Shown here one piece after another: positions 35,101 to 43,738 of a stretch of DNA of 64,000 bases; positions within the stretch are counted from its first letter, which is position 1; every line of letters starts with the position of its first letter. This stretch comes from Ancylothrix sp. D3o (GTDB lineage Bacteria; Cyanobacteriota; Cyanobacteriia; Cyanobacteriales; Oscillatoriaceae). The DNA lies in contig NZ_JAMXEX010000015.1 in the NCBI RefSeq assembly GCF_025370775.1, positions 62,001 through 126,000 on the forward strand. The letters are read 5' to 3'. A program made the position numbers and the translations under genes. Under the pieces are notes generated by a model. It saw nothing but the letters and a program-made list of their open reading frames with translations, was not told where the DNA came from and did not search any database.

Positions 35101-36684
35101 GAACAAGAATATCGCTTGCAGAAAGTTTCTAAATGGACAACTCAAACCCTAGAAGCTTATGCAAACTTAGATACAGAATTTTTGACTTTGATTCAGCAAG
35201 GTTTGCAAAGCCTGCTTGATTTAGAGGTGTTTTATTGCCAAATCGAATCAATTGAGGATATTGATTATGAAGGGTGGGTTTATGATTTGGAGGTAAACAA
35301 ACATCATAATTTTGTAGCCAATAATATTCTCTGTCATAACACCATTCAAACCATTGCTTTTTTCCTTCACCTGCAAGAAAATGAAGCTTTAGAAAAGCCA
35401 ATTTTATTAATTTGCCCCACCTCGGTTTTAGGCAATTGGGAAAGGGAAGTCAGGAAATTTGGCCCCACCTTAAAAGTTATGCAATATCATGGCAATAACC
35501 GGCCCAAAGGTAGCGCCTTCAGCAAAGCTGTCAAAGGCAAAAATTTAGTGATTACCAGTTATCCGCTTGTACAAAGAGATTTAAAAGATTTACAGAGTGT
35601 TAAATGGCAAGGAATTGTTTTAGATGAAGCCCAAAATATCAAAAATGCCGAGTCGAAACAATCACAAGCAGTACGGGAAATAGAAAGCGATTTTCGGATA
35701 GCTTTAACAGGGACGCCGGTGGAAAATCGCCTCTCAGAATTATGGTCAATTATGGAATTTCTTAACCCCGGATATTTAGGCGCTAAAAACTTCTTTCAAC
35801 GCCGGTTTGCTATTCCCATTGAAAAATACGGAGATAGCGCCTCATTGCAAACCTTACGATCTCTTGTTCAACCGTTTCTTTTGAGGCGTTTAAAAACCGA
35901 CCGCGACATCATTCAAGACTTGCCAGAAAAGCAAGAAAATAACATATTCTGCGGTCTTTCCGAAGAACAAGCATCGCTTTATCAAAACAGCGTTGAGCAA
36001 TCTTTGGCAGAAATAGAATCAGCCGAAGGAATACAACGCCGAGGAATGATTTTAGGGCTGTTGGTGAAGCTAAAACAAATTTGCAATCACCCAATTTTGT
36101 TTACCAAAACCGGCACCCTCAACCCCCAACAATCAGGCAAAATTCTACGCTTGCAAGAAATGCTAGAAGAAGTTTTAGCAGAAAAAGAACGCGCTTTAAT
36201 TTTCACTCAATTTGCGGAATGGGGTAAACTATTAAAACCCTATTTAGAAAAAGAATTAGGCCGCGAAGTATTGTTTTTATATGGGAGTACAAGCAAACAA
36301 CAACGTGAGGAAATGGTAGATCGTTTTCAACAAGATCCGCAAGGCCCGCCGGTGATGATATTATCATTAAAAGCAGGAGGAACCGGCCTCAATTTAACGC
36401 GAGCAAATCATGTATTCCATTTTGACAGATGGTGGAACCCAGCCGTCGAAAATCAAGCAACCGACCGCGTATTTCGCATCGGACAAACTCGCAATGTACA
36501 AGTGCATAAATTTGTTTGCACCGGCACTCTCGAAGAGAAAATTCACGATATGATAGAAAGCAAAAAAGCCCTCGCTGAACAAGTAATAGGTGACGGCGAA
36601 AACTGGTTAACAGAACTCGACACCGATCAATTGCGAAATCTTCTATTACTTGACCGCAATGCTATTATTGATGAAGATAAATAA
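32113..36684 (+). CDS. SNF2-family helicase/ATPase interrupted by an intein
   Basis: 1523 residues as translated; after removal of a 467-residue intein, 1056 residues. The N-terminal 560 residues are a SNF2-associated region (QIFLHPWQIEGMRLNAGEAI, LTPLQAYEFLKAGAWRFE). Then the SNF2 ATPase: ACLADDMGLGK (Walker A, split by the intein), VLDEAQNIKN (DEAQ box), ALTGTPVENRLSELWSI, and the C-terminal helicase half with ILSLKAGGTGLNLTRANHVF and DRWWNPAVENQATDRVFRIG. A DNA translocase of the HepA/RapA-like bacterial group; the exact substrate is unknown. The SWIM gene downstream is a usual partner. Confidence 0.93.
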   Translation: MAILHGSWVVEPTGGFLFIWAEVWRRVGPLEANQAQPLVYPFAMSPTELLDFCQSLHQTAALKWQGFPKPETKTKKAKSKQVLETTKWQTLEVALPTALLSSGQVLAQPSASLPEKEEMQIFLHPWQIEGMRLNAGEAIEFLQGLPLGNLGEELFFGGNLRFWSYVNRWGLDLRARGKFLPALQKQENSYLAVWQPLLDSGIDRERLQKFSKQMPLSCRTYQNNSAENLAINLPTPPKDLLLDFISATLDAQIRSISESLNAPALPVPMREFLAGLGAKTGQMAANLKGIESLETSLKNWTAPIDYELAKQREFRACFSLQPPENGKGNWRLNYGLQAADDPGFVVDAKIIWSRPVERLIYGGRSIEQPQETLLKGLGLASRLNAAIEPSLNEASPVFCPLTPLQAYEFLKAGAWRFEDSGLGVILPGSLANREGWANRLGLSIKAETPKLKKHEQIGLQSLLNFKWELTIGGQKISKAEFDRLVRLNSPLVEINGEWVELRPSDVKAAEVFFAGRKDQMAVSLQDALRLATGDSQTIEKLPVVNFEAAGALQDLFTNLTTNRGVEAIETPENFKGELREYQARGAGWLAFLEKWGLGACLADDMGLGKCTTGDSNVFVNGKLEKAAEIWVNYAGETEFDGEGFWAKPTQELLVNSIDENTGKIVQASVRRLYRQQVRETLRKVTLKDGSCLTITRRHKLLTRDGWSNDFKVGDYICVPAKLLWDGKGEDPDLVQFLAWQISEGYENNKSGTLGISQNDKFRLEELRQILHRIGVRYGLKINSPSIQEFPGKVPVLRVNSQAYRQFLEAKGYQWGKRSREKVFPPFIMQSDNDNVRLFLRHYFDAEGSVSTNMRSVEISTASPQIIEQISTLLRRFGIWLRVTAKQKRATNGSGIFRTYYIGTLGGNSARRYAEEIGFSYPEKQRKLEVICEKVCNTNVEGIPASDIVAEAVNLTRLPVRHLGMHNTVYINGTQQFSRSSLERGMAEINRVLAGVSEQEYRLQKVSKWTTQTLEAYANLDTEFLTLIQQGLQSLLDLEVFYCQIESIEDIDYEGWVYDLEVNKHHNFVANNILCHNTIQTIAFFLHLQENEALEKPILLICPTSVLGNWEREVRKFGPTLKVMQYHGNNRPKGSAFSKAVKGKNLVITSYPLVQRDLKDLQSVKWQGIVLDEAQNIKNAESKQSQAVREIESDFRIALTGTPVENRLSELWSIMEFLNPGYLGAKNFFQRRFAIPIEKYGDSASLQTLRSLVQPFLLRRLKTDRDIIQDLPEKQENNIFCGLSEEQASLYQNSVEQSLAEIESAEGIQRRGMILGLLVKLKQICNHPILFTKTGTLNPQQSGKILRLQEMLEEVLAEKERALIFTQFAEWGKLLKPYLEKELGREVLFLYGSTSKQQREEMVDRFQQDPQGPPVMILSLKAGGTGLNLTRANHVFHFDRWWNPAVENQATDRVFRIGQTRNVQVHKFVCTGTLEEKIHDMIESKKALAEQVIGDGENWLTELDTDQLRNLLLLDRNAIIDEDK
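33940..35340 (+). other. intein with LAGLIDADG homing endonuclease (467 residues)
   Basis: Extends from Cys610 (after DDMGLGK) to Asn1076 of the precursor, followed by Thr (TIQTIAFF). Splicing blocks: A with CTTGDSNVFVNGKL, B with TITRRHKLLTRDGW (T-x-x-H), F/G with VYDLEVNKHHNFVANNILCH then the terminal Asn. The endonuclease part has two LAGLIDADG-like motifs, VQFLAWQISEGYE (DNA near 34310-34349) and LFLRHYFDAEGSVS (near 34618-34659), both with acidic residues, so splicing and homing may both be active. Exact removal restores the Walker A motif DDMGLGKT, which is needed for the ATPase. Confidence 0.95.
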
Positions 36685-36685
36685 T

Positions 36686-36785
36686 AACCGCAGATATAAG
36701 GCAGGCAAGATGCCTGCCCCACTACAGATGGACGCGGATAGGTTATCTGTATTTATCTGTGGAGTAGGCATCTTGCCTGCTTAAC
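36686..36785. repeat. composite intergenic repeat (CGCAGAT plus GGCAGGCA hairpins)
   Basis: AACCGCAGAT at the left, GGCAGGCA-AGA-TGCCTGCC at 36700-36718, CCACTACAGATGGACGCGGA, then GGCATCTTGCCTGC near 36766, which is inverted relative to the first hairpin's arm. Looks like one repeat family inserted into another, between the SNF2 and SWIM genes. Confidence 0.7.
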
Positions 36786-36811
36786 ATAAATTATTAACTG
36801 AGGCTAAAATT

Positions 36812-37633
36812 ATGAACAATTCTACACAAACAGACCGGCAATGGTGGACAGAACAATGGTTAGATTTACTTAACTCTTATCGCTTTAAAAAGCGTTTAGA
36901 AAGAGGCTGGAAATACGCCAGAGAAGGAAACGTCCTTAGTATAGAATTTGAAAATGAAGAAGTTTTAGCTACTGTTCAAGGTACCGATCCTCAACCCTAT
37001 AAAGTTGACCTAGGCTTAGATACCTTTACCGATGAACAATGGGAATATATAATCGAAATAATGGCAGAAAGAGCAATTTTTTCTGCTAAACTTTTGGCCG
37101 GTGAAATGCCACCAAATATTGAAGATGTTTTTGCAGCTAGTGGGGTACGGTTGTTTCCTTTTCGCTTAGATGAAGTCCGCAGCCGGTGTAGTTGTCCCGA
37201 TAAAGCTAATCCCTGTAAACATATCAGCGCTGTCTATTATTTACTGGGAGAAAGATTTAGCGAAGATCCTTTTGTTTTGTTTCAATTGCGCGGACGTACC
37301 AAAGTACAAGTCCTCGAAGCATTGCGTCAAAAACGCGGTCTAACTGGGGAAAATGAAGTTTTAGAATCCGCGCCTAAATCAACCGCCTCAGCCGCTATTT
37401 CAGAAGCAGAAATAAAGCAATTTTGGCAATATGAGGAAAGCTTAGAACCGGCCCTCGTTGTCATTGTCCCCCCTCCCAGTAGCGGCACAATTTTAGATGT
37501 GCTTGGCTTAATTAATTTACCGTCAGAAAAAGCCGGAAAAGATGCTGCTCAAACAGTCAATCAACATCTCAATTCAATTTATCAAACTGTAAGTCAGCAA
37601 GCCATTTTATCTGCAATGGCAAATGATGCTTAA
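36812..37633 (+). CDS. SWIM zinc-finger protein
   Basis: 273 residues. The SWIM motif is seen as CSCPDKANPCKHISAVYYLL (C-x-C-x7-C-x-H) near residues 129-140, after EVRSR. The N-terminal part (WWTEQWLDLLNSYRFKKRLERG) is characteristic of bacterial SWIM proteins encoded next to SNF2 helicases. It probably binds DNA or protein and works with the helicase. About 127 bases separate it from the helicase stop, and that gap has been filled by a repeat. Confidence 0.9.
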   Translation: MNNSTQTDRQWWTEQWLDLLNSYRFKKRLERGWKYAREGNVLSIEFENEEVLATVQGTDPQPYKVDLGLDTFTDEQWEYIIEIMAERAIFSAKLLAGEMPPNIEDVFAASGVRLFPFRLDEVRSRCSCPDKANPCKHISAVYYLLGERFSEDPFVLFQLRGRTKVQVLEALRQKRGLTGENEVLESAPKSTASAAISEAEIKQFWQYEESLEPALVVIVPPPSSGTILDVLGLINLPSEKAGKDAAQTVNQHLNSIYQTVSQQAILSAMANDA

Positions 37634-37643
37634 TAAGCCGGTT

Positions 37644-38108
37644 TTAGCCATCCACCACAACCTTAATTATCCCCGTCATTCCCGCCTCCGTATGACCGGC
37701 AATTGGACAACGTAACAAATAACTCCCCGGTTTCACCGGCACAAAAAACCACTCCGCAACCGCCCCAGGTTTCAACTCCAACTCGTGAATATTTCCCTTA
37801 ATTTCTACCTTTCCCGCCTCCACCTTTTGCGTCCAACTTGCATCTGCAAAATCCTTAGACGTAAAATAATGTTTCTGTAAACTCGGATTATCCAAAACCA
37901 ATTTATACCGCTTCCCCACCACAAACTCAAAATTATTCGGAATAAACTTTAACTCATTTTCCCTATTTCCCAAACTCACCCGCACCTCACTCACCGGCTG
38001 CTTCAACAAATCCCCCACCGGCACCGCCAAAACACCCCCCACATAACTCAACCACAAAAACATTCCCAACACCACCAACAAACCCCAGCGCAACCACTTC
38101 TTAATCAT
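37644..38108 (-). CDS. exported cupredoxin-domain protein
   Basis: 154 residues. A membrane signal (LLVVLGMFLWLSYVGGVLAV) is followed by a cupredoxin fold: LKFIPNNFEFVVGKRYKLVL, the first His in LQKHYFTSKDF, and the C-terminal ligand loop CPIAGHTEAGMTG (Cys, His, Met), giving a type 1 copper set. Probably periplasmic or lumenal, soluble or signal-anchored, and concerned with electron transfer or copper handling. Converges on the SWIM gene 10 bases away. Confidence 0.85.
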   Translation of the reverse strand: MIKKWLRWGLLVVLGMFLWLSYVGGVLAVPVGDLLKQPVSEVRVSLGNRENELKFIPNNFEFVVGKRYKLVLDNPSLQKHYFTSKDFADASWTQKVEAGKVEIKGNIHELELKPGAVAEWFFVPVKPGSYLLRCPIAGHTEAGMTGIIKVVVDG

Positions 38109-38165
38109 CGAAAAACCTCCTTTCTTCTCTTATCCAACCCTTAAGTATTAAACACCATAAACGCC

Positions 38166-38600
38166 TCATTTCAACCGGCGAATAAACTCCAAAGGCAAAT
38201 TATCCGCATCCGCAATAAAAGCCACCTCATAAACCCCCTCCCCAATCATTTGCTGAGTCGGTTCAAGCAAAATTTTTAAAGGCTCAAAAAAATCTCCTTG
38301 TTCCTCAACAGCCCCATCAAACTTTGCCCGTAACTCATTTAACCACATTGGCAAATCAGGCGTACTTTCCGTTAAATCAAAAGACAAATGATAATAGCCT
38401 GTATAATGCTCATCAGAAAACGCATCAGGCGTCGGCTTTGGTTGAGGAATTTGTAATAACTCAATTCTTCCCCCCAAACCCTCCATCCAACAAGCTAACG
38501 TAATCCCCGCCGTAAACCTTTCACAAACCCTAAAACCCAACAACTCATAAAACGCCATTGCCCGATGAATATTTGCAGTTCGTATAGATGCGTGGTGCAT
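38166..38600 (-). CDS. VOC-superfamily (glyoxalase-like) protein
   Basis: 144 residues with the paired beta-alpha-beta-beta-beta layout: MHHASIRTANIHRAMAFYEL and LLGFRVCERF, then YYHLSFDLTE, then a C-terminal GVYEVAFIADADNLPLEFI. The pattern H...E..H...E suits a metal-dependent lyase, isomerase or dioxygenase, but the substrate is unknown. Confidence 0.8.
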   Translation of the reverse strand: MHHASIRTANIHRAMAFYELLGFRVCERFTAGITLACWMEGLGGRIELLQIPQPKPTPDAFSDEHYTGYYHLSFDLTESTPDLPMWLNELRAKFDGAVEEQGDFFEPLKILLEPTQQMIGEGVYEVAFIADADNLPLEFIRRLK

Positions 38601-38702
38601 AAAAATGTTTATTTGTCAAGCCTTTTTTTTAACGGTTTTATTAGTCATTAGTCCTTAGTTATTCCCAACAACCAAAGACTAATCACCAATTACCAGAAAA
38701 CA

Positions 38703-39212
38703 TCATTCAAACAAGCGAAAATAGGGATAACGAATTGGCACCCCAGGCTCCTTTTCCAACTCAAAATTAATCACATCCCAACAAGGCTCCTCAGTCGGCT
38801 CAGGGCTAAACTCCACCGGCAACCCATAAAGCCGAGGTTTCGGACTATCTTGCTGACCTCGCCAAGGTGTACTACGCTCCAAATAAGAACTAATCAACTC
38901 CTTATAACGCGAGGCAATAATCACCCGCGTTGCTCGATAACCCTGCGTATAAAGCCGGTCTAAAGCCTCGTGAATTTCAAACCGAATACCATCTGGGTGA
39001 GTGTGTTGGCGGTACCATTCATTATTCCACCGGCGCCAGTGACGCCCCGATTGAAGATGAATTAACTCCTCCGTCTTTGGATTTGCCTCAAAAGCACCAT
39101 GACGCTGACACAGATAAGTATCCGTCAACGTCAGAGCCGGAATCATTTGCCGACAGTGGGGACATTGAATTTCCGAGCCAAAAATAGGGTATTGCAAACT
39201 TGGATTAATCAT
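38703..39212 (-). CDS. TIGR02652-like cyanobacterial protein with zinc-ribbon N-terminus
   Basis: 169 residues. The N-terminus has two Cys pairs or ligands (IQCPHCRQMIPALTLTDTYL and CQRH), a small zinc ribbon; the middle contains a conserved GRHWRRWNNEWYRQH; the C-terminus is Pro/Glu-rich (LPVEFSPEPTEEPCWDVINF). I recall this as the cyanobacterial family TIGR02652, without known function. No signal peptide. Confidence 0.7.
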   Translation of the reverse strand: MINPSLQYPIFGSEIQCPHCRQMIPALTLTDTYLCQRHGAFEANPKTEELIHLQSGRHWRRWNNEWYRQHTHPDGIRFEIHEALDRLYTQGYRATRVIIASRYKELISSYLERSTPWRGQQDSPKPRLYGLPVEFSPEPTEEPCWDVINFELEKEPGVPIRYPYFRLFE

Positions 39213-39334
39213 TGAGTAGATACAAACTAATTTTATGGAAAATCTTTTTGTTCTCGACAGTAGAATTCATTATAACGACAGGCATTGTAGCTTAAGCTGA
39301 AAATTTATCCACCTTTTGTTAGAAATCAGCCCCT

Positions 39335-39880
39335 ATGTTAAACGAAATTTCTCCAAATCTAATCCACCCCTCATTTTGGCCACCCGTTGACTTATCCGCC
39401 GCCGCCTTTGTCGCAGCCAACAGCACCATCATCGGCCAAGTCACCATTAGTGCCGGTGCTAGTATTTGGTACAACGCCGTTTTACGCGGCGACGTCGAAA
39501 GCATCCACATAGGCGAACACACCAACATTCAAGACGGAGCCATCTTACACGGCGACCCAGGCCACCCCACCATCCTAGAAGAATATGTCACCGTTGGGCA
39601 CCGCGCCGTCATCCACAGCGCCCACATTGAACGCGGTTGTCTGATCGGAATTGGAGCCATCATACTCAACGGCGTGCGCGTTGGACAAGGCAGCATCATC
39701 GGTGCCGGTGCCACTGTCACCAAAGAGGTTCCGCCCTATTCCCTGATTGTAGGTATCCCCGGCAAAAAACTCCGCGACATCACCCCAGAACAAGCCGCAG
39801 AACTCATCGAACACGCCCGTCACTACGAACAACTGGCCCTCGTTCATGCCGGTAAAGGCACCAATTTGGGATTTAAATAA
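39335..39880 (+). CDS. gamma-carbonic-anhydrase-like hexapeptide protein
   Basis: 181 residues made of left-handed beta-helix hexapeptide repeats: IGQVTISAGASIWYNAVLRG, then VESIHIGEHTNIQDGAILHG, then HPTILEEYVTVGHRAVIHSA and IGIGAIILNGVRVGQGSIIG. Three His (AILHG, VGHRAVIH) sit where gamma-class carbonic anhydrases bind zinc. It is of the YrdA/CaiE-like type, forming trimers. Whether it has carbonic anhydrase activity is not known from sequence. The C-terminus is a helix (EQAAELIEHARHYEQLALVH). Confidence 0.88.
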   Translation: MLNEISPNLIHPSFWPPVDLSAAAFVAANSTIIGQVTISAGASIWYNAVLRGDVESIHIGEHTNIQDGAILHGDPGHPTILEEYVTVGHRAVIHSAHIERGCLIGIGAIILNGVRVGQGSIIGAGATVTKEVPPYSLIVGIPGKKLRDITPEQAAELIEHARHYEQLALVHAGKGTNLGFK

Positions 39881-39993
39881 ATAGAGATTGGTCGTGGCAA
39901 TTATTCTCACTCAGGACTAGACCGAATTGCCCCTTTGACCGCACAATATAAAAACTGAGAACTCTATGACAATCTATTAAGAGAGGAAAAAAA

Positions 39994-40113
39994 ATGGACT
40001 GGCGTGTACTGATCGTTGTTGGCCCCCTGTTGTTTGCGGCAAGCTGGGCATTATTTAACATCGCACCGGCAGCAATTCGTCAAATTCAAGGCTTTTTGAG
40101 TAAAGAAAGCTAA
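39994..40113 (+). CDS. psbY: photosystem II protein Y
   Basis: 39 residues: [20 protein letters not shown] then [19 protein letters not shown]. This is the small PSII subunit PsbY with a single membrane helix at the edge of the reaction centre near cytochrome b559. The ATG at 39994 is preceded by GAGAGG. Too short for ordinary gene finding. A GC-rich hairpin with T-run follows. Confidence 0.93.
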   Translation: MDWRVLIVVGPLLFAASWALFNIAPAAIRQIQGFLSKES

Positions 40114-40148
40114 ACCACTAGGCTTTTCTTCCATGCCCAAAACCCGTA

Positions 40149-40175
40149 GGGCGATGCCCCGTGCTCGCCCCTTTT
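40149..40175 (+). terminator. hairpin terminator after psbY
   Basis: GGGCGA (40149-40154) pairs with TCGCCC (40165-40170) and CTTTT follows. Confidence 0.6.
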
Positions 40176-40184
40176 GCCAACCCT

Positions 40185-41297
40185 TCAGCGAAAATCTTCA
40201 TTCAAGCGAACCGTCACCACCAGCCCCGGTTCCAGCCTAAAAACTTCCCGTAACCGACTCGATGCCGCTTCCAGAGGCACATTTCGACCCCCAAGCGTAA
40301 TCGCCTGAGCCACAAACTTACTACCTCGATTGTTCGTTTCAAACCGGCCAATCACCGGCGTCCCCGCAGAGGCAATCACATTTCCCGCCCCATCTCTAAG
40401 TGCCTCATCCAACACCAAAACTTCCTGACGCTCAAAATTTTCTTCCAACTCCACAAACCGAGTGCCGGTATAACGCAACTTTAACTCGGTACCCTTTCGC
40501 ACAAACAACTCAGCCGGCTGATTTATGTTAAAGTCCAAACTCGGCAAACTTGGAGGAGGAACCATCGGCACACCATTAAGCGATCCCATCTCCACCGGCG
40601 GCGGCACCGTAACCATCGGCGTTTGTGGAGGTGTCCAACTTTCTGCCGGTAATTCCAGCGATGGTAGCGATGGCGGAGGTGCCGGTATCTCCTCTGCTAT
40701 GGGCACAGCTACCGGCACAGCAGGCACAACCGGCGTAAACACTTCAGGCATTGGCACCCCAATTCCCTGGATAGGACGAACCGGCAAACTCGCCACACTT
40801 GGAATTGCATTTTGTCCAACCGCAGCCCTTGCTTCAGGCATAGGAGTTGCTACTTCCGTTGTCGTTGTTTGAGCTACTTGCGGACTTAACCCACGCACCA
40901 CCCAACGATCCAGAAACGCACCCCCCGTCACTAAAGCCGGTTCTTGCTGAATTATCACTTGATTGGGGTCTACAACCGCCTCCGCCAACTCCAAAATAAT
41001 CCGAATTTTTCCCCCTTGAATTTGCGAAACTTGAATGCCGCGCACACTGCCGGTAGAATAACTTTGGCGAATTGGATTACCCCCCAAAATCGTATTACCC
41101 ACCTCCAAAACAACCCGCGCCGGTTGACTCAGCGTGTAATAATTCACAGGCGTTCCCTGCTGGACATTAATTGCAAATACACCTGTTACAGGATCAAACT
41201 TCCAAGTAGATGCCACACTCCCTGCCGGTTGCGCCAAAACCGGCATCTGCAACATCAACAAACCCACCAAACCAGAAAATAAATACCGACCAGCCAT
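40185..41297 (-). CDS. AMIN-domain envelope protein
   Basis: About 370 residues from the ATG at 41297 (the frame is open to 41354; I prefer the later Met because it gives a normal signal peptide, MAGRYLFSGLVGLLMLQ and onward to VLAQ). An AMIN domain follows (STWKFDPVTGVFAINVQQGT, LSQPARVVLEVGNTILG, SVRGIQVSQIQGGKIRIILE), as in proteins of the cell wall or secretion machinery. Then a Pro/Val/Ala-rich linker of about 110 residues, and a C-terminal domain (LFVRKGTELKLRYTGTRFVE, AITLGGRNVPLEAASSRLR) resembling part of pilus or conjugation assembly proteins. Periplasmic; function inferred only. Confidence 0.8.
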   Translation of the reverse strand: MAGRYLFSGLVGLLMLQMPVLAQPAGSVASTWKFDPVTGVFAINVQQGTPVNYYTLSQPARVVLEVGNTILGGNPIRQSYSTGSVRGIQVSQIQGGKIRIILELAEAVVDPNQVIIQQEPALVTGGAFLDRWVVRGLSPQVAQTTTTEVATPMPEARAAVGQNAIPSVASLPVRPIQGIGVPMPEVFTPVVPAVPVAVPIAEEIPAPPPSLPSLELPAESWTPPQTPMVTVPPPVEMGSLNGVPMVPPPSLPSLDFNINQPAELFVRKGTELKLRYTGTRFVELEENFERQEVLVLDEALRDGAGNVIASAGTPVIGRFETNNRGSKFVAQAITLGGRNVPLEAASSRLREVFRLEPGLVVTVRLNEDFR

Positions 41298-41459
41298 ATT
41301 CGTAAACACTTCAGTAAATGTTTCTGAAACCGCATTTTTTAATAAAATTCTCAACTTTGAAGAAAGTGTCAGGCGTAATTGCTCAACATTTCCTTACACC
41401 TTCTCCAAAATCAAGGATTTCTACATCTTAACCCTTAACCATTCCCGCCTTTTTTTCCT

Positions 41460-41981
41460 TTAATCTTCCTCTTTATAAATTTTGCCATCCGGCATTGTTG
41501 CCCGCGTTAAAATCGTCTTCGTCAAATCCACTTCAGCCAAATTAGCTTGTCGTAAATTTGCCCGAATCAAAAAGGCACCACGCAAGTCAGCTTTGCGAAG
41601 ATTAGCCTGTACCAGCACCGCAAAACTCATTTCTGTTTCTCGCATATCCGCACCCGTTAAATCGGCATTATTCAGCATGGTATGCTTTAAATCTGCCCCC
41701 ACCAACTTCGCAGAGGTTAAATTACTGCTGCTCATATCTGCGCCCACCAATTTCGCCCCTGAAAGATCTGCTCTTTCCAAATTTGCACCGGCCAGATAAG
41801 CATCTCGTAAATCCACATCTCGTAAATCGGCTTGCCCTAAATTCACGCCTCTGAGGTTACAGCCGCGACACTCTTTTGTTTCCAACAACCTCCTAACGTG
41901 CTGAGGATTTTCGGCGCTGGCCGGAACTTGTCCAACCAAAGAAAATAATAGAGCCAAAATAGTTAAATTTTTCAGTTTCAT
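41460..41981 (-). CDS. exported pentapeptide-repeat protein
   Basis: 173 residues. Signal peptide MKLKNLTILALLFSLVGQVP through ASA, then HVRRLLETKECRGCNLRGVN and about 22 tandem A(D/N)LxX repeats (LRDVDLRDAYLAGANLERAD, LVGADLKHTMLNNADLTGAD), forming a right-handed beta helix. Common in cyanobacteria, often in the periplasm or thylakoid lumen. The CRGC pair at its start is typical of the family. Biological role unknown. Confidence 0.88.
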   Translation of the reverse strand: MKLKNLTILALLFSLVGQVPASAENPQHVRRLLETKECRGCNLRGVNLGQADLRDVDLRDAYLAGANLERADLSGAKLVGADMSSSNLTSAKLVGADLKHTMLNNADLTGADMRETEMSFAVLVQANLRKADLRGAFLIRANLRQANLAEVDLTKTILTRATMPDGKIYKEED

Positions 41982-42055
41982 AATAGGTATGTAGTGGCGA
42001 TGATTGCGCTTTTTAAGTATCTAGCTGCGCTGATTGCAGTGTTAGGAAATAGACA

Positions 42056-43018
42056 TTAATAAGTCGGGAAAAGCTGAGTTTTTGTTCCTTGCTCATTAAA
42101 TCCATTTCCAAAAGAAGAATCAATCCATTTTAAAATAATCGGGTTCACTTCATCGGGGCATTCATCGTGAGGACAATGACCGGCATTATCTAGTTCAACG
42201 ACTTTTAAATCAGAATTATACTGGCTAAATTGACGAGCAAAACCAGGAGGAATCATCCGATCCTGCCGGCCCCAAATCAATAACATGGGAATCTTAAGAG
42301 ATTGCAAGACATTTTTTACACTTGGGCCAAATTTGGGATTAATCATAGCCTTAAGGATCGCACAAAAAGCCGCAGCCGAACCGCGATCCTGGGCTGGGCC
42401 GGTTAAAATATCCACCAGTTCGTCTGTTACAGCCGCCGGATTAGCATAAGCAATACCGGCCCAGCGGCGAACTATACCCGGACGACGGACAAAATAAAAC
42501 ACCGTTTTGAGAACCGGCCCAGAAGCCACAAGATTTTCCACCGCCGCAATCACCGGACGCAACATTGCTGGGACAGCTTCTTCGCGGGCCGATGGATCGG
42601 GCAAACTCAACATAATAATGCCTTTTACCATATCTGGATGAGCAACAGCAGCCGCCAGACAGACCAAAGAGCCGATAGAATTACCGATTAAAATTGTCGG
42701 AGTGCCGATAAAAGTTTTCCAGAAATCGTACACCTGCTCAACCCACAAAGAGATGTTATAAGTTGCCGGGGCTTTTTGGGAAGCACCAAAACCGAGCATA
42801 TCAAGTGCATACACAGGGTGATGTTCCGCAAAAACATCAAGATTATTGCGCCAATGACCAATGGATGTACCAAAACCATGCAACAAAATCAGCGGTGAAG
42901 AATTGCCAACCGCAGGCGAGCCGGTCGGACGGAGATAAGTATAGCGAGTTTGCCAACCCCGCCAGATCCAATCACGCTGAAAACCAACTCGTTGCTGCCA
43001 CAGCAAAGAAACTGTCAC
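42056..43018 (-). CDS. alpha/beta-fold hydrolase
   Basis: 320 residues with the hydrolase core: oxyanion HGFGTSIGHW, nucleophile elbow GNSIGSLVCL (Ser), acid in LLIWGRQDRMIPP and base His in LDNAGHCPHDECPDEV. The cap is large (residues 150-220). Close to the cyanobacterial group annotated as haloalkane-dehalogenase-like or plastidial-type esterases; substrate unknown. No signal peptide. Confidence 0.88.
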   Translation of the reverse strand: MTVSLLWQQRVGFQRDWIWRGWQTRYTYLRPTGSPAVGNSSPLILLHGFGTSIGHWRNNLDVFAEHHPVYALDMLGFGASQKAPATYNISLWVEQVYDFWKTFIGTPTILIGNSIGSLVCLAAAVAHPDMVKGIIMLSLPDPSAREEAVPAMLRPVIAAVENLVASGPVLKTVFYFVRRPGIVRRWAGIAYANPAAVTDELVDILTGPAQDRGSAAAFCAILKAMINPKFGPSVKNVLQSLKIPMLLIWGRQDRMIPPGFARQFSQYNSDLKVVELDNAGHCPHDECPDEVNPIILKWIDSSFGNGFNEQGTKTQLFPTY

Positions 43019-43738
43019 AGGAAATGCCTCTACTTGAAATAATTGGTAACTTTTTAGAACGTAGACAAAAACCCAGTTGCTGTGAAAATTTAAGCGCTAA
43101 CAAAGAAAGCTTTGCCCAAAAGCGGCGTTTTTCGCACCCTCAAACAAGCCAGACTAGGATAAAAGCCTTACAGGGTCTACAATCAAAGCATAGCGCGAAC
43201 TTTTAATTTTTGTGAAGATTGACTTGGCCGCTAGTAAAAATATCAACAGCGAGAATAGGCCAGAAAACTTGTTACATATATTTACAATAGGCCGAAAAAA
43301 TAAGTAGAGAAATTGGTCGAGACCGCTGAACCCAGAGCAAGGCAGAAAAAAACAAAGCAAAAATCAGATAAGTGCGTGGCAAGCCATGACAGTAAAGAGG
43401 TTTGAGCAGTAAGATAAAGTCAAAGACCTTTTGAGGAAAGTCGGTTATCAGACCGGCACCAAAAAAAGGAACTAGCAGAGGCGGGTTAAGGGCCGGTGTA
43501 AATACCTCCCAAACCGCAGGCAAAACCCAAAAACAGAAACATAGATAGTAGAAAAGCAAATACCCGTGATAGGAAACGAATTCAATGAATTAATTGCGCT
43601 ATAATAAACACCTTCATAAGTCAAGCCTGAAGTTTTCACATTGGTAGGAAAACTGAAAAAAGGCAACAACCAAACAAAAGGTACAACAGTCAAAGCCTCA
43701 AAGAACAAAACGCATCACCCATAGAAAAAACAACGCCT
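43019..43738. other. intergenic between hydrolase and infC
   Basis: 720 bases, no recognisable gene. Minus-strand frames at 43154-43360, 43272-43559 and 43472-43708 are Phe/Leu-rich readings of A-rich sequence and lack any family pattern. The stretch probably holds the promoters of both divergent genes and a long infC leader. TATAAT occurs at 43602-43607 (CGCTATAATAAAC) and may be an infC promoter -10 element. Confidence 0.45.

Noticed and set aside
43432-43441. GAGGAAAGTC, as in RNase P RNA
   Set aside because: The other conserved parts of RNase P RNA are absent nearby.
43154-43708. Three minus-strand frames upstream of infC
   Set aside because: Phe/Leu-rich readings of A-rich DNA, overlapping each other, no family pattern or ribosome-binding site.
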